This document shows, one piece after another, positions 10,126-21,744 of a stretch of 64,000 nt of DNA (the stretch's first letter is position 1; every line of letters begins with the position of its first letter). A program made the translations under genes and the position numbers. The DNA comes from Musa acuminata AAA Group (lineage: Eukaryota; Streptophyta; Magnoliopsida; Zingiberales; Musaceae). The notes beneath the pieces are model-generated. The model did not search any database, was not told the DNA's origin, and was given only the letters and a program-made list of their open reading frames with translations. The stretch spans positions 21,689,001-21,753,000 of the forward strand of contig NC_088359.1 of NCBI RefSeq assembly GCF_036884655.1, in the 5' to 3' direction.

Positions 10126-10230
10126 GATACTAAGCATCAACTAGCTAATATTTTTACAAAGCCACTAAGTGAAGAACAATTTGATTTCATTAAAAGAGAA
10201 TTAGGAATGTTAATATGTCTGAATGCATGA
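10126..10230 (+). pseudogene. C-terminal 34 codons of copia RNase H (A)
   Basis: Reads DTKHQLANIFTKPLSEEQF, then DFIKRELGML, and stops at TGA 10228-10230. This is the signature end of copia pol; in C the same block closes the polyprotein (16214-16312). Here it follows an unrelated ORF. It marks the right-hand junction of the replacement and shows that the ORF lies within the former pol, not after it. Confidence 0.9.
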
Positions 10231-10315
10231 ATTTGTTAAGATTATTTTTTAAATTTTTTAATGATCAAATCACTTAATTGCCATGATGATTTTCCATAAT
10301 TACATGCCTTAATTA

Positions 10316-11632
10316 TGTTGAATCTCAGATTTTGATGATAAAATCAACTGATGGGTTAATTGATCTAATCCATATTATTGAGTTAAGTGTGCAGGATTAA
10401 CTACGATAACCAGAAAACACAAAGCAAGAATACCGGAGTCAAGTTCGATGGACGTTTAAGAGACCGAAGAATCGTCGGAGATGCTGCCGGAACCAACCGA
10501 GAAGAAATCGGGAACCTGTCGGAATTTTCGGAAGTTCGCTGAAGAGATCGTCGGAGGTTCGCGGAGATCACTGAGAAGGCTCGGCTACTCGCTAATGTCA
10601 TCACAAGATCGGGAGCTTGATGGGAGTTCGTCGGAAGAAGTTCGTCGGAAAGCTCGCCGGAACAAGACTCGACGTTCGCGGTTGAAAACTTGCTTAGGAT
10701 GTTTTTAGTTATGTAGTTCACATGTAATTAGGATTAGGATTAAGAGATAATCCTATATCCTGGTTAGGGGCCAATTGGGCCTAAAATTAGACTTGGTTTG
10801 GGCTGAAATTAAAGCCCAACCTGTGAACCGAAGGGTTTGGCGGTGGCACCGCCCAGCACCCGAGAGCCAAGCGGTGGCATCGCCTGGTTGGGCGGTGGCA
10901 CCGCCCAGCACCCAAGAGCCAGGCGGTGGCACCGCCTGGTTAGGCGGTGGCACCGCCCAGCACCCGAGAGCTAGGCGGTGGCACCGCCAATCCACTGTCA
11001 GTGTCAGACACTAACAGGCGATGGCACCGCCATTGACAGGCGGTGGCACCGCCAGCATCGAGAACCAAAGAGAATTCAAATTTTGGAGCTCAAATTTGAA
11101 TCCTCTTGAGGCCTATAAATACCCCTCAAATCTCAACTGAGATTACAACTTTTTGAGAAGCAATTGATTGAGAGAAAGGTCTTAGAAAAGTCTTAGAAAG
11201 TCTTGTTTTCAATTTGCTAGTGTTCACCTCCTTCTTTCTTGCTGAAAATCTGTAAGAGAGTGAACCGCTTGTAAAAAGTTGTAAGAGGGGTATTTGCCCT
11301 TCCCTTTCAAGAGATTTGCTAATGGAAGGTGGGAGCCTCATCGAAGAGGGCCTCGCAAGTGGATGTAGGTCATTTGACCGAACTACTTTAAAATCGACGT
11401 GATCTCTGGTTTGCATTTCATTATTGCTATTTACATTACTGCAAACCATCTTATGTGCTTTATTTCCTCATTACCTTTGCTGCACAACTTTACAAATACG
11501 CTTTCAAGTTAAGCACTTCTGAGTTCGATTTTTATCGTACGAAAGATTTGTCAAAACTGACGTTTTAATCCGCTGCACTAATTCACCCCCCCCCCCCCCC
11601 CCCCCCTCTTAGTGCCGCTCCAATCCTAACAA
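10316..11632 (+). repeat. 5' LTR of C
   Basis: 1317 bp, TGTTGAATCTC to CCTAACA. U3 contains six perfect GGCGGTGGCACCGCC palindromes (10839, 10891, 10922, 10943, 10974, 11039) and at least two imperfect ones, then TATAAAT at 11114-11120. A CACTAA/TTAGTG hairpin whose loop is a C run of more than 20 lies at 11576-11615. U3 also has many GTTCGTCGGAAG / GCTCGCCGGAAC-type short repeats (10540-10680). Confidence 0.93.
11114..11120 (+). promoter_or_regulatory. TATA box of the C 5' LTR
   Basis: TATAAAT within GGCCTATAAATACCCC, 61 bp downstream of the last palindrome. The 3' LTR has the same box at 17962-17968. Confidence 0.65.
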
Positions 11633-11635
11633 TTG

Positions 11636-11647
11636 GTATCAAAGCCA
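11636..11647 (+). promoter_or_regulatory. Primer-binding site of C
   Basis: The sequence after the LTR is ATTGGTATCAAAGCC, the initiator-Met tRNA complement with one change (G to A) from TGGTATCAGAGC. Confidence 0.85.
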
Positions 11648-11683
11648 AGTTCACTCTCATATTTGGTTTGATACCCAAGAGAG

Positions 11684-14600
11684 ATGGCTTACTCCGGCAT
11701 ACATGAGGGTCATTCTATTACACGTCCACCCATGTTTAATGGGTCGGATTACACTTATTGGAAGACTCGTATGAGGATCTTCTTCATTTTCATGGATTTC
11801 GAGCTTTGGACTATTGTTGAAAATGGATTTCAACAATCTTCTCTTCCGATGAGCGAATGGAATGAATCAGAGAAAAAGGTTTTTGCTTTAAACGCAAAGG
11901 CTATGAATGCCTTGTTTTGTGCACTAGACAAAAATGAATTTAATCATGTTTCAATTTGTGATTCGGCTTTTGATATTTGGAGAACTCTTGAGGTCACTCA
12001 TGAAGGCACTAGCCGAGTGAAAGAGTCCAAAATCAACATCCTTGTGCACTCTTACGAATTTTTCCGAATGAAACTAAGTGAGTCCATCGGAGACATGTAC
12101 ACCTGGTTCACGGATGTCATCAATGGACTCAAAGCTCTTGGTAAAGATTTTACTAACTTTGAACTAGTAACTAAAATCTTAAGATCCCTCCCTAAAAGTT
12201 GAGATCCAAAAGTTACGGCCATTCAAGAGGCCAAAGACCTTAAAATGTTCCCTCTTGAAGAACTCATTGGGTATCTAATGACCTACGAAATGACATGTCA
12301 AGCTCATGGCGAGCTCGAGAACCCCCTTCCAAAGAACAGGAAGGATATGGCACTCACATCACAAGAAGATCACTTGAAAGGAACATCAAGTGATGAGGAC
12401 AGTGACAATGACATTGCACTTTTGACTCAAAAATTTAAAAAATATTTAAGAAATAACAAATTTAAAAATAATACAAAAAATAAATTTGAACACAAGAAGG
12501 ACCAAGTGATTTGCTATGAGTGTAAAAAATCGGGACACTATAAGAACAATTGTCCTCAAGCCAAAAAGAGAACATCAAAGAAGAAGGCGCTCAAGGCAAC
12601 GTGGGATGATTCAAGCACATCCGAAGAAGAGGAGTCCCACACCGAGCAAGTTGCTCATTACGCCCTAATGGCCATCGGAGAAGAGGTAACGGATTTAATT
12701 GATGCAGATTTACCTTATCATGAATTATTAAATGCCTTCCATGAGTTATTTGATGAATGTAAGACAATTAGTAGAAAATACAAATTGCTAAAAAAGGAGC
12801 ATGATAGTCTCACTTGTAATGTCGATAAATTAAAGACTGAATATCATGATAGTTTAGCTCCATGTACAAAATGCCATGATCTAGAAACTCTCCAAAAGGA
12901 GAACTTGCTACTTAATGACACCTTGAAGAAATTCGAGGTTGGTAGCAAGTCTTTGAACATGATCCTTACAAATAAGGGTCACGTTCCTAAAAGAAGTGGA
13001 ATCGGATTTGTGAGAAGTCCTCACCAAAATCCAACCACCTTCATTAAAGGTCCTATCTTACATGTTCGGCACCAAAGCAATTGCAACTTTTGTTGCAAAT
13101 ATGGATATAAAACTTATAAATGTCCATTCAAGAAAATTAGTCCGAACAAACTAATTTGGGTTCCTAAAGGAACCATGATCAATTCTATGCAATATGATGA
13201 ACAAGGTAAATCAGTTTTTAAGGCACCCAAAAGAAAATGGGTACCTAAAAATAATCCCTTCTTGTATAAACATACACCATCACAAGCTAGGAACAAGAGA
13301 CGGTATCTAGATAGTGGATGCTCAAGATATATGACTGGAGATCCATCTCATTTCTCTATGCTCACTAGCAAAGAAGAAGGGTACGTCACCTTTGGAGACA
13401 ACAACCAAGGCAAAATCAATGGCAAGGGAACCATAGGTAACAAATTAAAATTTTCTATTGATGATGTCTTACTAGTTGATGGATTGAAACATAATCTCTT
13501 GAGTGTTAGTCAATTATACGATAAAGGTTATATCGTTAGATTTGAATCAAATGTGTGTATTATTGAAAAACCAAACCATAACATAACTATGATTGCATTA
13601 AAACAAAATAATGTCTACACCATCAACCTTGATGAACTAAGTAATGAAATGTGCTTCTCCGCTTTAAATGATGATGCTTGGCTTTGGCATAGGAGACTAG
13701 GCCATGCAAGCATGAAACTAATATCTAAGATCTCATCTAGAGAATTAGTGCGAGGAATTCCAAATATAAAGTTTATTATGGACAAAGTATGCGATACATG
13801 TCAACTAGGTAAACAAATAAAAACTAGTTTTAAACCAAAAACTCAAATTAGCACCACTAGACCATTACAATTGATTCATTTGGACTTATTTGGACCAATT
13901 GACACGACAAGTCTAGGAGGAAGCAAATATGCGTTTGTAATTGTGGATGACTATACTAGATACACTTGGACCTATTTCTTAGCTCACAAAAGTGATTGTT
14001 TCAAGTGTTTCTCTAAATTTTGTAAACTCACTCAAAACGAAAAAGGTTTCATGATTTCATCAATTCGGAGTGATCACGGTGGCGAATTTCAAAACCGTGA
14101 TTTTCAAAATTTTTGTGAAGTTAATGGATACAATCACAACTTCTCCACTCCGAGGAATCCCCAACAAAATGGAGTAGTTGAAAGAAAAAATAGAAACCTA
14201 CAAGAAATGACAAGAACGATGTTAAATGAACATAGTTTACCTAAGTATTTTTGGGCCGAAGCCGTAAATACGGCTTGCTACATCATGAATAGAGTCCTAA
14301 TAAGACCATCCCTATAAAAAACTCCCTATGAATTATGGAATAACAAAAAACCAAATATTTCCTATTTTAAAGTTTTCGGTTGTAAATGCTTTATTTTGAA
14401 TGAAAGGGATGCCTTAGGAAAATTTGATGCTAAATCCGATGAAGGCATCTTTCTTGGTTACTCTTTCGTTTCTAAGGCTTTTCGGGTTTTTAACAAAAGA
14501 ACCTTAGTAATAGAAGAGTCTATTCGTGTAGTTTTTAATGAAATTTCTAATTTAAAGAAAAATAATTTTGATGATGATCTTGGATTTGATAATTTGAATT

Positions 14601-16312
14601 TAAATGAACCCCCTCATCAAAATAGCAACTTGGATGCACCTTCTTCCAAAATTTCCTTACCCAAGGAATGGAAGTATATAGATGCTCATCCAAAGGAGCT
14701 AATTATAGGAGATACATCAAAAGGGGTTCAAACTCGTTCCTCTTTCAAGAATTTTTGTGCTAACACCGCCTTCCTCTCTCAAATCGAACCTAAATGCATT
14801 GACGTGGCCTTAAAAGATGAGTTTTGGGTTCTTGCAATGCAAGAGGAATTAAATCAATTTGAGAGGAATAAGTTATGGAAGCTTGTTCCTAGACCTAGTG
14901 ACCATTTAGTCATTGGTACTAAATGAGTCTTTAGAAACAAGCAAGAGGAAAATGGTATCGTGGTTAGAAATAAGGCTAGATTAGTGGCCAAAGGTTTCAA
15001 CCAAGAAGAAGGTATCGATTACAAAGAAACCTTCGCTCCCGTGGCTTGATTAGAAGCCATAAGGATGCTCATTGCCTATGCTAGTAGTAATAATTTTAAA
15101 CTGTTTCAAATGGATGTCAAAAGTGCTTTCTTGAATAGTTTTATTTCCGAAGAAGTGTATGTCGAACAACCTCCCAGATTTGAAATTTCTCTTCTTCCTA
15201 ATCATGTATTCAAATTGACTAAGACTCTCTATGGCTTGAAACAAGCTCCTAGAGCTTGGTATGAAAGGCTTAGTTCCTTTCTTATTTTAAATAATTTTAC
15301 CAAAGGCAAGGTTGATACTACATTGTTTATCAAACATTTTGAAAATAATTTTCTTATTGTGTAAATTTATGTTGACGATATTATTTTTAGCTCTTCGGAT
15401 GAATCACTATGTGAATCATTTGCCAAATGTATGAGTCATGAATTTGAAATGAGTTTAATGGGTGAATTAACTTTCTTTTTGGGATTACAAATCAAACAAC
15501 TTAGTGATGGTATATTTCTTAACCAATCTAAATATACATTAGAATTGTTAAAACGATTTAACATGGATAATTCAAAAGCGACAAACACCCCTATGAGTAC
15601 TTCGACTAAGTTAGATATGGATGAAAATAGTGAAAATTTCGATCAAAAAACATATAGGGGAATGATAGGCAGTCTACTCTATCTCACCACGACTAGACCG
15701 GATATTATGTTTAGTGTAGGACTTTGCACTAGGTTTCAATCTAATCCTAAATTATCTCATCTTAAGAGTGTTAAAAGAATATTTAGGTATCTTAAAGGAA
15801 CTCCAAATTTAGGATTGTGGTATCCAAAATCTGAAAAATTTGATTTAATAGCTTATGCATATGCCGATTTTGACGAATGCAGGATAGATAGAAAAAGTAC
15901 ATCCGGAACATGCCAATTTTTAGGACATGCACTTGTTTCTTGGACTTCCAAGAAACAAAATTCAGTTGCACTATCTACGGCGGAATTCGAATACATTGCT
16001 GCAAGTGCATGCTGTGCACAAGTTGTTTGGATGAAAAATACATTAGAAGACTATGGAATTCACTTTAAAAACATTCCCATAAAATGTGATAATACTAGTG
16101 CCATATGTCTTACTAAAAATCCAATTCAGCACTCTAGAACTAAGCACATCGACGTTAGGCATCATTTCATACGTGATCATGTCCTTAACAATAATGTTGT
16201 TCTAGAATTCATTGACACAAAGCATCAATTAGCATATATATTTATAAAAGCTTTGAATGAAGACTAATTTGAATTCATTAGAAGGGAATTAGGTATGTTA
16301 AATTGTCCCTAA
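11684..16312 (+). pseudogene. gag-pol polyprotein of element C (copia), six in-frame stops
   Basis: One unshifted frame of about 1540 codons from ATG 11684 to TAA 16310-16312. Capsid/UBN2 region 11684-12330. CCHC knuckle CYECKKSGHYKNNC 12512-12553. A second knuckle-like CNFCCKYGYKTYKC near 13084 has lost its His. Protease DSGC at 13310-13321. Integrase HHCC 13688-13801 and catalytic D 13883, D 14072, E 14180. RT from about 14870 with QMDVKSAFLN and YVDD at 15368-15379. RNase H with YADFDECRIDRKSTSGTC near 15861 and a KHQLAYIF tail. Stops at 12200 (TGA), 14315 (TAA), 14924 (TGA), 15047 (TGA), 15362 (TAA) and 16265 (TAA). At least five are explained by one C-to-T or G-to-A change at Trp, Arg or Gln codons. 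There are no frameshifts, so decay is by point mutation. It is the only pol in the window and the type of enzyme source A, B, D, E and F would need. Confidence 0.95.
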
Positions 16313-17290
16313 GAATAAACTTGTTTGAATGGATTTTCCGTAAAGTTTTTCATCCTCTCTCCGTTCCTCGGTGAATTTGATCCTTCTCTTTCGATTCTAA
16401 ATGACACGTTAAATTACCTTATCCTATCTTGAGTCAAACACCGCTCCCATCTGATCAAGATGATATTTTGTGAATCTCGAAATTGATTTTGATGGCTTGA
16501 TTATGAGTTTCAAGTTGACGATTTGAATTTGAATGAGTTTCTATTCGAATTATGATCTTGACTTATTGGAGTTACTACTTGAATTTTTTTTTTAATCTCT
16601 TCTTTGTACACCTACAATTTTTGTTATTTAAAGAAAGAAGAGATTTGATAAAATGGATGAATGCTGAATTTTCCTTTAAGATGAACTCTGCGTAAATATT
16701 TTAGCATACTTAATTTTCAATGATGAATTTTTGTATGATCAATGCTGAATTCCTGATGTTATAATCACAAATTATGTGCTTCAAGTCTCATTCCCTTTTT
16801 GTTGATGACAAAGGGGGAGAAGTGATGACTAAGTGATGACTTATACCATTTCGATAGCATTACTTAATGAAAATGTCTTATGCGCATCGATAATATGACT
16901 TATATGAATTACAAGAGCTTGTATAATACAAATATCTTATATGCCTTGCAAATCCTTGAGAATATCGTAAGTTTTTTTTAGATTGGTTGATCATATGAAA
17001 TCATGCCTTACATTTATATCATGAAATTCATGTTGAAAATCTTTATCTCCTATCGTAGTAAAAATTGTCTCTTATCATTCGACTTGAAAATGATTTTCAT
17101 CGAAGTTTCATATTTACTTATGCTTAATGAGAATAACGATAAGTTCAACGGTTAGAACTTATCGGTTTATGCTTGAATTCAATGGGATGAAATTCAAGTG
17201 TTTTTATCTTCTCATAATATGGCATATAGACAGGGGGAGTTATGTTTAACTCCATCATCAATTGATTGTCATCATCAAAAAGGGGGAGAT
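16313..17290 (+). other. 3' non-coding region and polypurine tracts of C
   Basis: AT-rich, no gene and no envelope-like ORF. It contains an upstream PPT-like GACAAAGGGGGAGAAG (16808-16823), a variant CAGGGGGAG near 17230, and the final PPT AAAAAGGGGGAGAT (17277-17290) touching the 3' LTR. Repeated PPTs are a known Sirevirus trait. Confidence 0.8.
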
Positions 17291-18467
17291 TATTGAATCT
17301 CGTATTTTGATGATAAAATCAATTGATGGGTTACTTGATCTAATCCATATTATTGAGTTAAGTGTGCAGGATTAACTACGATAACCAGAAAACACAAAGC
17401 AAGAATACCGGAGTTAAGTTCAATGGACGTTTAAGAGACCGAAGAATCGTCGGAGATACTGTCGGAACCAACCGAGAAGAAATCGGGAACCTGTCGAAAT
17501 TTTCGGAAGTTCGCCGAAGAGATCGTCGGAGGTTCGCGGAGATCACCGAGAAGGCTCGGCTACTCGTTAAAGTCATCACAAGATCGGGAGCTTGATGGGA
17601 GTTCGTCGGAAAGCTCGCCGGAACAAGACACGACGTTCGCGGTTGAAAACTTACTTAGGATGTTTTTAATTATGTAGTTCTTAGGATTAGGATTAAGAGA
17701 TAATCCTATATCCTCGTTAGGGGCCAACTAGGTCCAAAATTAGACTTAGTTTGGGCTGAAATTAAAGCCCAACCTGTGAACCGAAGGGTCTGGCGGTGGC
17801 ACCGCCCAGCACCCGAGAGCCAGGCGGTGGCACTGCTTGGCTGGGCGGTGGCACCGCCAGTCCACTGTCAGTGTCAGACACTGACAGGCGGTGGCATCGC
17901 CAGCATCGTGAACCAAAGAGAATTCAAATTTTGGAGCTCAAATTTGAACCCTCTTGAGGCCTATAAATACCCCTCAAATCTCAGTTGAGATTACAACTTT
18001 TTGAGAAGCAATTGATTGAGAGAAAGGTCTTAGAAAAGTCTTAGCAAGTCTTGTTTTCAATTTGCTAGTGTTCACCTCCTTCTTTCTTGCTGAAAATCTG
18101 TAAGAGAGTGAACCGCTTGTAAAAAGTTGTAAGAGGGGTATTTGCCCTTCCCTTTCAAGAGATTTGCTAGTGGAAGGTGGGAGCCTCATCGAAGAGGGCC
18201 TCGCAAGTGGATGTAGGTCATTTGACCGAACCACTTTAAAATCGGCATGATCTCTGGTTTGCATTTCATTATTGCTATTTACATTACTGCAAAACTTCTT
18301 ACGTGCTTTATTTCCTCATTACCTTTGCTGCATAACTTTATGAATACGCTTTCAAGTTAAGCACTTCCGATTTCGATTTTTATCGTACGAAAGATTTATC
18401 AAAATCGACGTTTTAATCCGCTACACTAATTCACCCCCCCCCTCTTAGTGCCGCTTCGATCCTAACA
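17291..18467 (+). repeat. 3' LTR of C
   Basis: 1177 bp, starting TATTGAATCTC (TG drifted to TA) and ending CCTAACA. Same layout as the 5' LTR but with only four palindrome units (17792, 17823, 17844, 17887; two perfect) and a short C run in the hairpin loop (18424-18450). TATAAAT at 17962-17968. Confidence 0.93.
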
Positions 18468-18472
18468 AATTA

Positions 18473-19705
18473 CATGTTGGAAAATTATGTGTTTTGGATA
18501 CAAAAATTTCCATGATAATAAGTATGTTTTGTCATCATGATTGAATTTGAAAATCTATAGTAAAACCTCGTCCGAATGCATTAAATTGTTAAATTTTATT
18601 TTCGGATCTTCTTGATCCTAACAATTGGATTTTCTCGATACATTATCCTCTTCCGAACTTAGTAAGCAAACACCATATCGAGTTTGATTCTCATCACTGA
18701 TTTTTGACATATGGAATCAACAAGCAAATACATCTCTCATACACTTATCATGTGAAAAATATTTTTTGAGAAATAGATTTGATGAAATGATTCCTGCTTG
18801 TAAATTCCTTCTTATATGGATGATAGTAGTTTTACTTACATGGATTTGTTTCACATACATATCTTGATCCTTGTAAAAATGAAGTATGATTTAATCTCTC
18901 ATCGATTTTAACTTCATTCAAAGTAAACTCACAAATAGCTGGTATCACAAATAGCCTTCCTCCTTCATGCAAAAGGATAATAACAAATAAAAAGGAAGAA
19001 GTATTCAAATCTATCTCCATGTCATGTTTTCCTTTAGATGTTTGCATAATTGGTATCCTATCACTCACTATTGGAAAATGACATGAACCTAGTTATGGCA
19101 TAATTACTGCACTTATGCTTAAAATTTGCTTATATCATTCTCCTTTTTGTTGATAACAAAGGGGGAGAAATATATGAATTGATGATATGAGTGCCATATT
19201 TGAATGAGAAATATATGAATTGATGCTATGAGTGTCATACTTGCACTATGTTATTGCCATATTTGCACTATGTTATTGCCATATCATGATAAGATATCAA
19301 GAACTTGCATAGCAACTTTACTTGTTGATATCTTGTCATGTGATGCTACGATTGCTAAACACTTGAAACGTTTGTATTATGTTAAGATTTCAAGAACTTA
19401 CATCGCAGTCTTACATATTGATATCTTACCATATGATGAATTGCTATGACTGCTATCTCTCACATTTGAAATTTAAAACTTGAAAATGGATGTCAAGTCT
19501 TGACATCATTTTTAGTAAGATACATCGTGATAGGAATCATGATGGGAGTAATTAATAAGGTTAAGAGTTCTTAACTTATCAATAAGTCTATTGAATTCAA
19601 AGGCCTTGAATTCAAGAATGACTTATCTCAAGTATGGCATATAGATAGGGGGAGTTAAGATTAACTCCGTTATCAATTGATTGTCATCATAAAAAAGGGG
19701 GAGAT
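18473..19705 (+). other. 3' non-coding region of A with polypurine tracts
   Basis: Aligns to 60745-61776 of B. AT-rich, no gene. PPT-like AACAAAGGGGGAGAAA near 19155 and AGGGGGAG at 19647-19654; final PPT AAAAAAGGGGGAGAT at 19691-19705. Confidence 0.8.
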
Positions 19706-21229
19706 TGTTGAATCTCATATTTTGATGATCAAGTCAATTGTCATTTGTTATCTAATTCATATGTTGAGATAAGTGTGCAGGATTAACTACGATGAAAGTA
19801 AGACATGCAGCTGGAGTTACGCCGGAGTCAAGACTATGATCACGTTGGGAGTTCGAGAGTTCGACGGAAGTCCGGACAATCGTCGGAGGTTTTGCGGGAA
19901 CAAATCCGAGAAGTCCAGGAGCTTGCCAAAAGAAGCTTGTCAGAACTCGCCAAGTGGATCGTCGCAAATCCAGGAGTTTGCCGAAAGTCCACAGGAGCAT
20001 CACTGAGGGTTCATTGGATGATCGACGGAAGTTTGCCGGAAGCTCGCCGGAAGAAGCGATTGACGCACTAGAGCAAGTTGCAGTAAATGTCTTAAGAAAT
20101 ATTGTAGTTAGCATGATGATTAAGTTAGAAATGGGAGGTGATCCCATTAACTTAATCTTGGGGCAATTGGGCCCTTGACAAACCCAAATTGGGCTGAATG
20201 GATCAGCCCATTCGGACCCAGATTTATTGGCCAGCGGTGGCACCGCTTGGGTCGGCGGTGGCATCGCCTAGGGTTCAGTCTCCGAGCTAGGCTGGGCGAT
20301 GCAACCACCCCTGATAGGTGGTGGAACCACTTCAGCTCGGTCTCCGAGCTTTGCCAAGCGGTGCAACCGCCCAAGTCAGGCGGTGGCACCGCTTGGGCTT
20401 AGTCTCCGAGCGAGACTGGGCGGTGCAACCGCCCCAGTCAGGCGGTGGCACCGCTTGGACTCAGTCTCCGAGCGAGACTGGGCGGTGCAACCGGCCTTGT
20501 CAAGCGGTGACACCGCCCAGGGGCTCAGTCTTCGAGCTGCTAGGCGATTGTATCGCCCTAGTCAGGAGGTAGTACCGCTAGGACCCCGAAAATCCGGGAG
20601 GTGACATTTTTGAGCTCCAAATTCAAACCAGTTTGGGGCCTATATAAACCCAAACCTTTCCTACTTGAAAGGGCAACAAAAGGCACCGAAAATCCAATCT
20701 TACTTTATGATTTTTAGAGCTCAAAAGTGTTGTAAAGGCTAGAAGTTCTCCTCCCTCTTTTCTTCCAAGTTTTGAGCTTTCAAGAGAGGAGAGAAATTCT
20801 ATAAGGGTTGTCTCCAAAGACCATCAAAAGGAGTGAAACTGTAAAAGGGTGGTTGGCCTTTGCTTATTGAAGGAAGGCCTCTAGTGGACATCGATAACCT
20901 TGTCGGAGGAGGAAGCCAAAAGTGGATGTAGGTCAAGATTGACCGAACCACTCTAAAATTGTGATGCTCTCTGGTTTGCATTTATTCTTGCTGCTTACCT
21001 TACTGCAAACCTCCATATGTGCTTTACTTCCTCTTCACTTTTGTTGCACTCCTTTACGAACTCGCTTTCAAGTTAAGTTTCCGAAAATGGTTTTACGTCG
21101 GAAACAATTTCATCGTACGAACACAGTTTTAAACATCAAAAGTTTTTCGCGGCACTAATTCACCCTCCCCACACCCCCCCCCCCCCCCCCCCCCCGCCCA
21201 CCCCCCTCTTAGTGCTCTTGATCCTAACA
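19706..21229 (+). repeat. 3' LTR of A
   Basis: 1524 bp, TGTTGAATCTC to CCTAACA. Palindrome cluster 20232-20580, TATATAAA 20641-20648, hairpin CACTAA/TTAGTG from 21153 to 21215 with a loop expanded to a long C-rich run. Bounded by PPT on the left and TSD ATGAC on the right. Confidence 0.93.
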
Positions 21230-21234
21230 ATGAC

Positions 21235-21744
21235 TAATTTAATCAAGAAAAATTTGGCAGTATAACAATAAGGAAATTGGTGCAAGTTACGATAGCAGAA
21301 TTATCATCAAAAAATTTCAGCGGTTTGCGACGAAAATTTTAAGCAACACAAGAACGTTTTTAGAGATGAATTCCTCATTAGATCAATCTTAGATGGAAGC
21401 CAAGATGATCTATGAAGTGTATAAGAAATTTCATTCTAAAAGGATTGTAAATAGATCAGTTAAGGCAATAATATGTGGCTGAAATTTTCGGCAGTAATCC
21501 TTCGTTTGCAAAGATGATAACTTTTGCGACAAAAGGAATTCGCAGGAAAATAGGAATGATTTTTTTTGGATTTTCGAATAAGAGTAACTAAATTGCAATA
21601 GCAGTAAGGTAGGAAACCAAAACCTATTGTAATTCATGGGGAGATCAAAGGATGATCCGCGGTGGTGGAGATGACGACAGAATTTGGCGATGATCTTTTA
21701 AGCAATTATGGGAATTGCTTTGGGCAGTTGTAGAGGGCTGATGG
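21235..21744 (-). other. G1 leader, middle part
   Basis: Non-coding. Its complement matches the G2 leader (for example CAATTTAGTTA...CTTATT at 21585-21600 versus 38052-38070), which shows that G1 and G2 are related but opposite in orientation. It joins 2158-2716 across element A. Confidence 0.65.

Larger units (their letters stand above)
10316..18467 (+). mobile_element. Element C: full-structure Sirevirus-like copia retrotransposon
   Basis: 8152 bp, TSD AATTA (10311-10315, 18468-18472). 5' LTR 10316-11632, PBS, one gag-pol frame 11684-16312, non-coding 3' region, PPT, 3' LTR 17291-18467. Domain order gag-PR-IN-RT-RH places it in Ty1/copia. It is inserted in the 3' non-coding region of A; joining 10310 to 18468 restores the alignment of A to B around CATGTTGGAAAATTATG. 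Confidence 0.95.
2722..21229 (+). mobile_element. Element A: non-autonomous Sirevirus-like copia element with pol replaced
   Basis: TSD ATGAC at 2717-2721 and 21230-21234. It is about 8.66 kb after removing H1 and element C. Order: 5' LTR, PBS, gag (5947-7844), a junction just inside protease, a palindrome-rich segment, an unrelated ORF (8715-9746), the last codons of RNase H (10126-10230), non-coding 3' region, PPT, 3' LTR. Element B has the same order and junctions. The first dinucleotide of the 5' LTR has drifted from TG to TA; the TSD nevertheless fixes the boundary. Confidence 0.9.

Noticed and set aside
10839..11056. Spaced palindromes resembling a CRISPR array
   Set aside because: Spacing is irregular, the 'spacers' are themselves similar, the units lie in LTR promoters and the DNA is from a plant.
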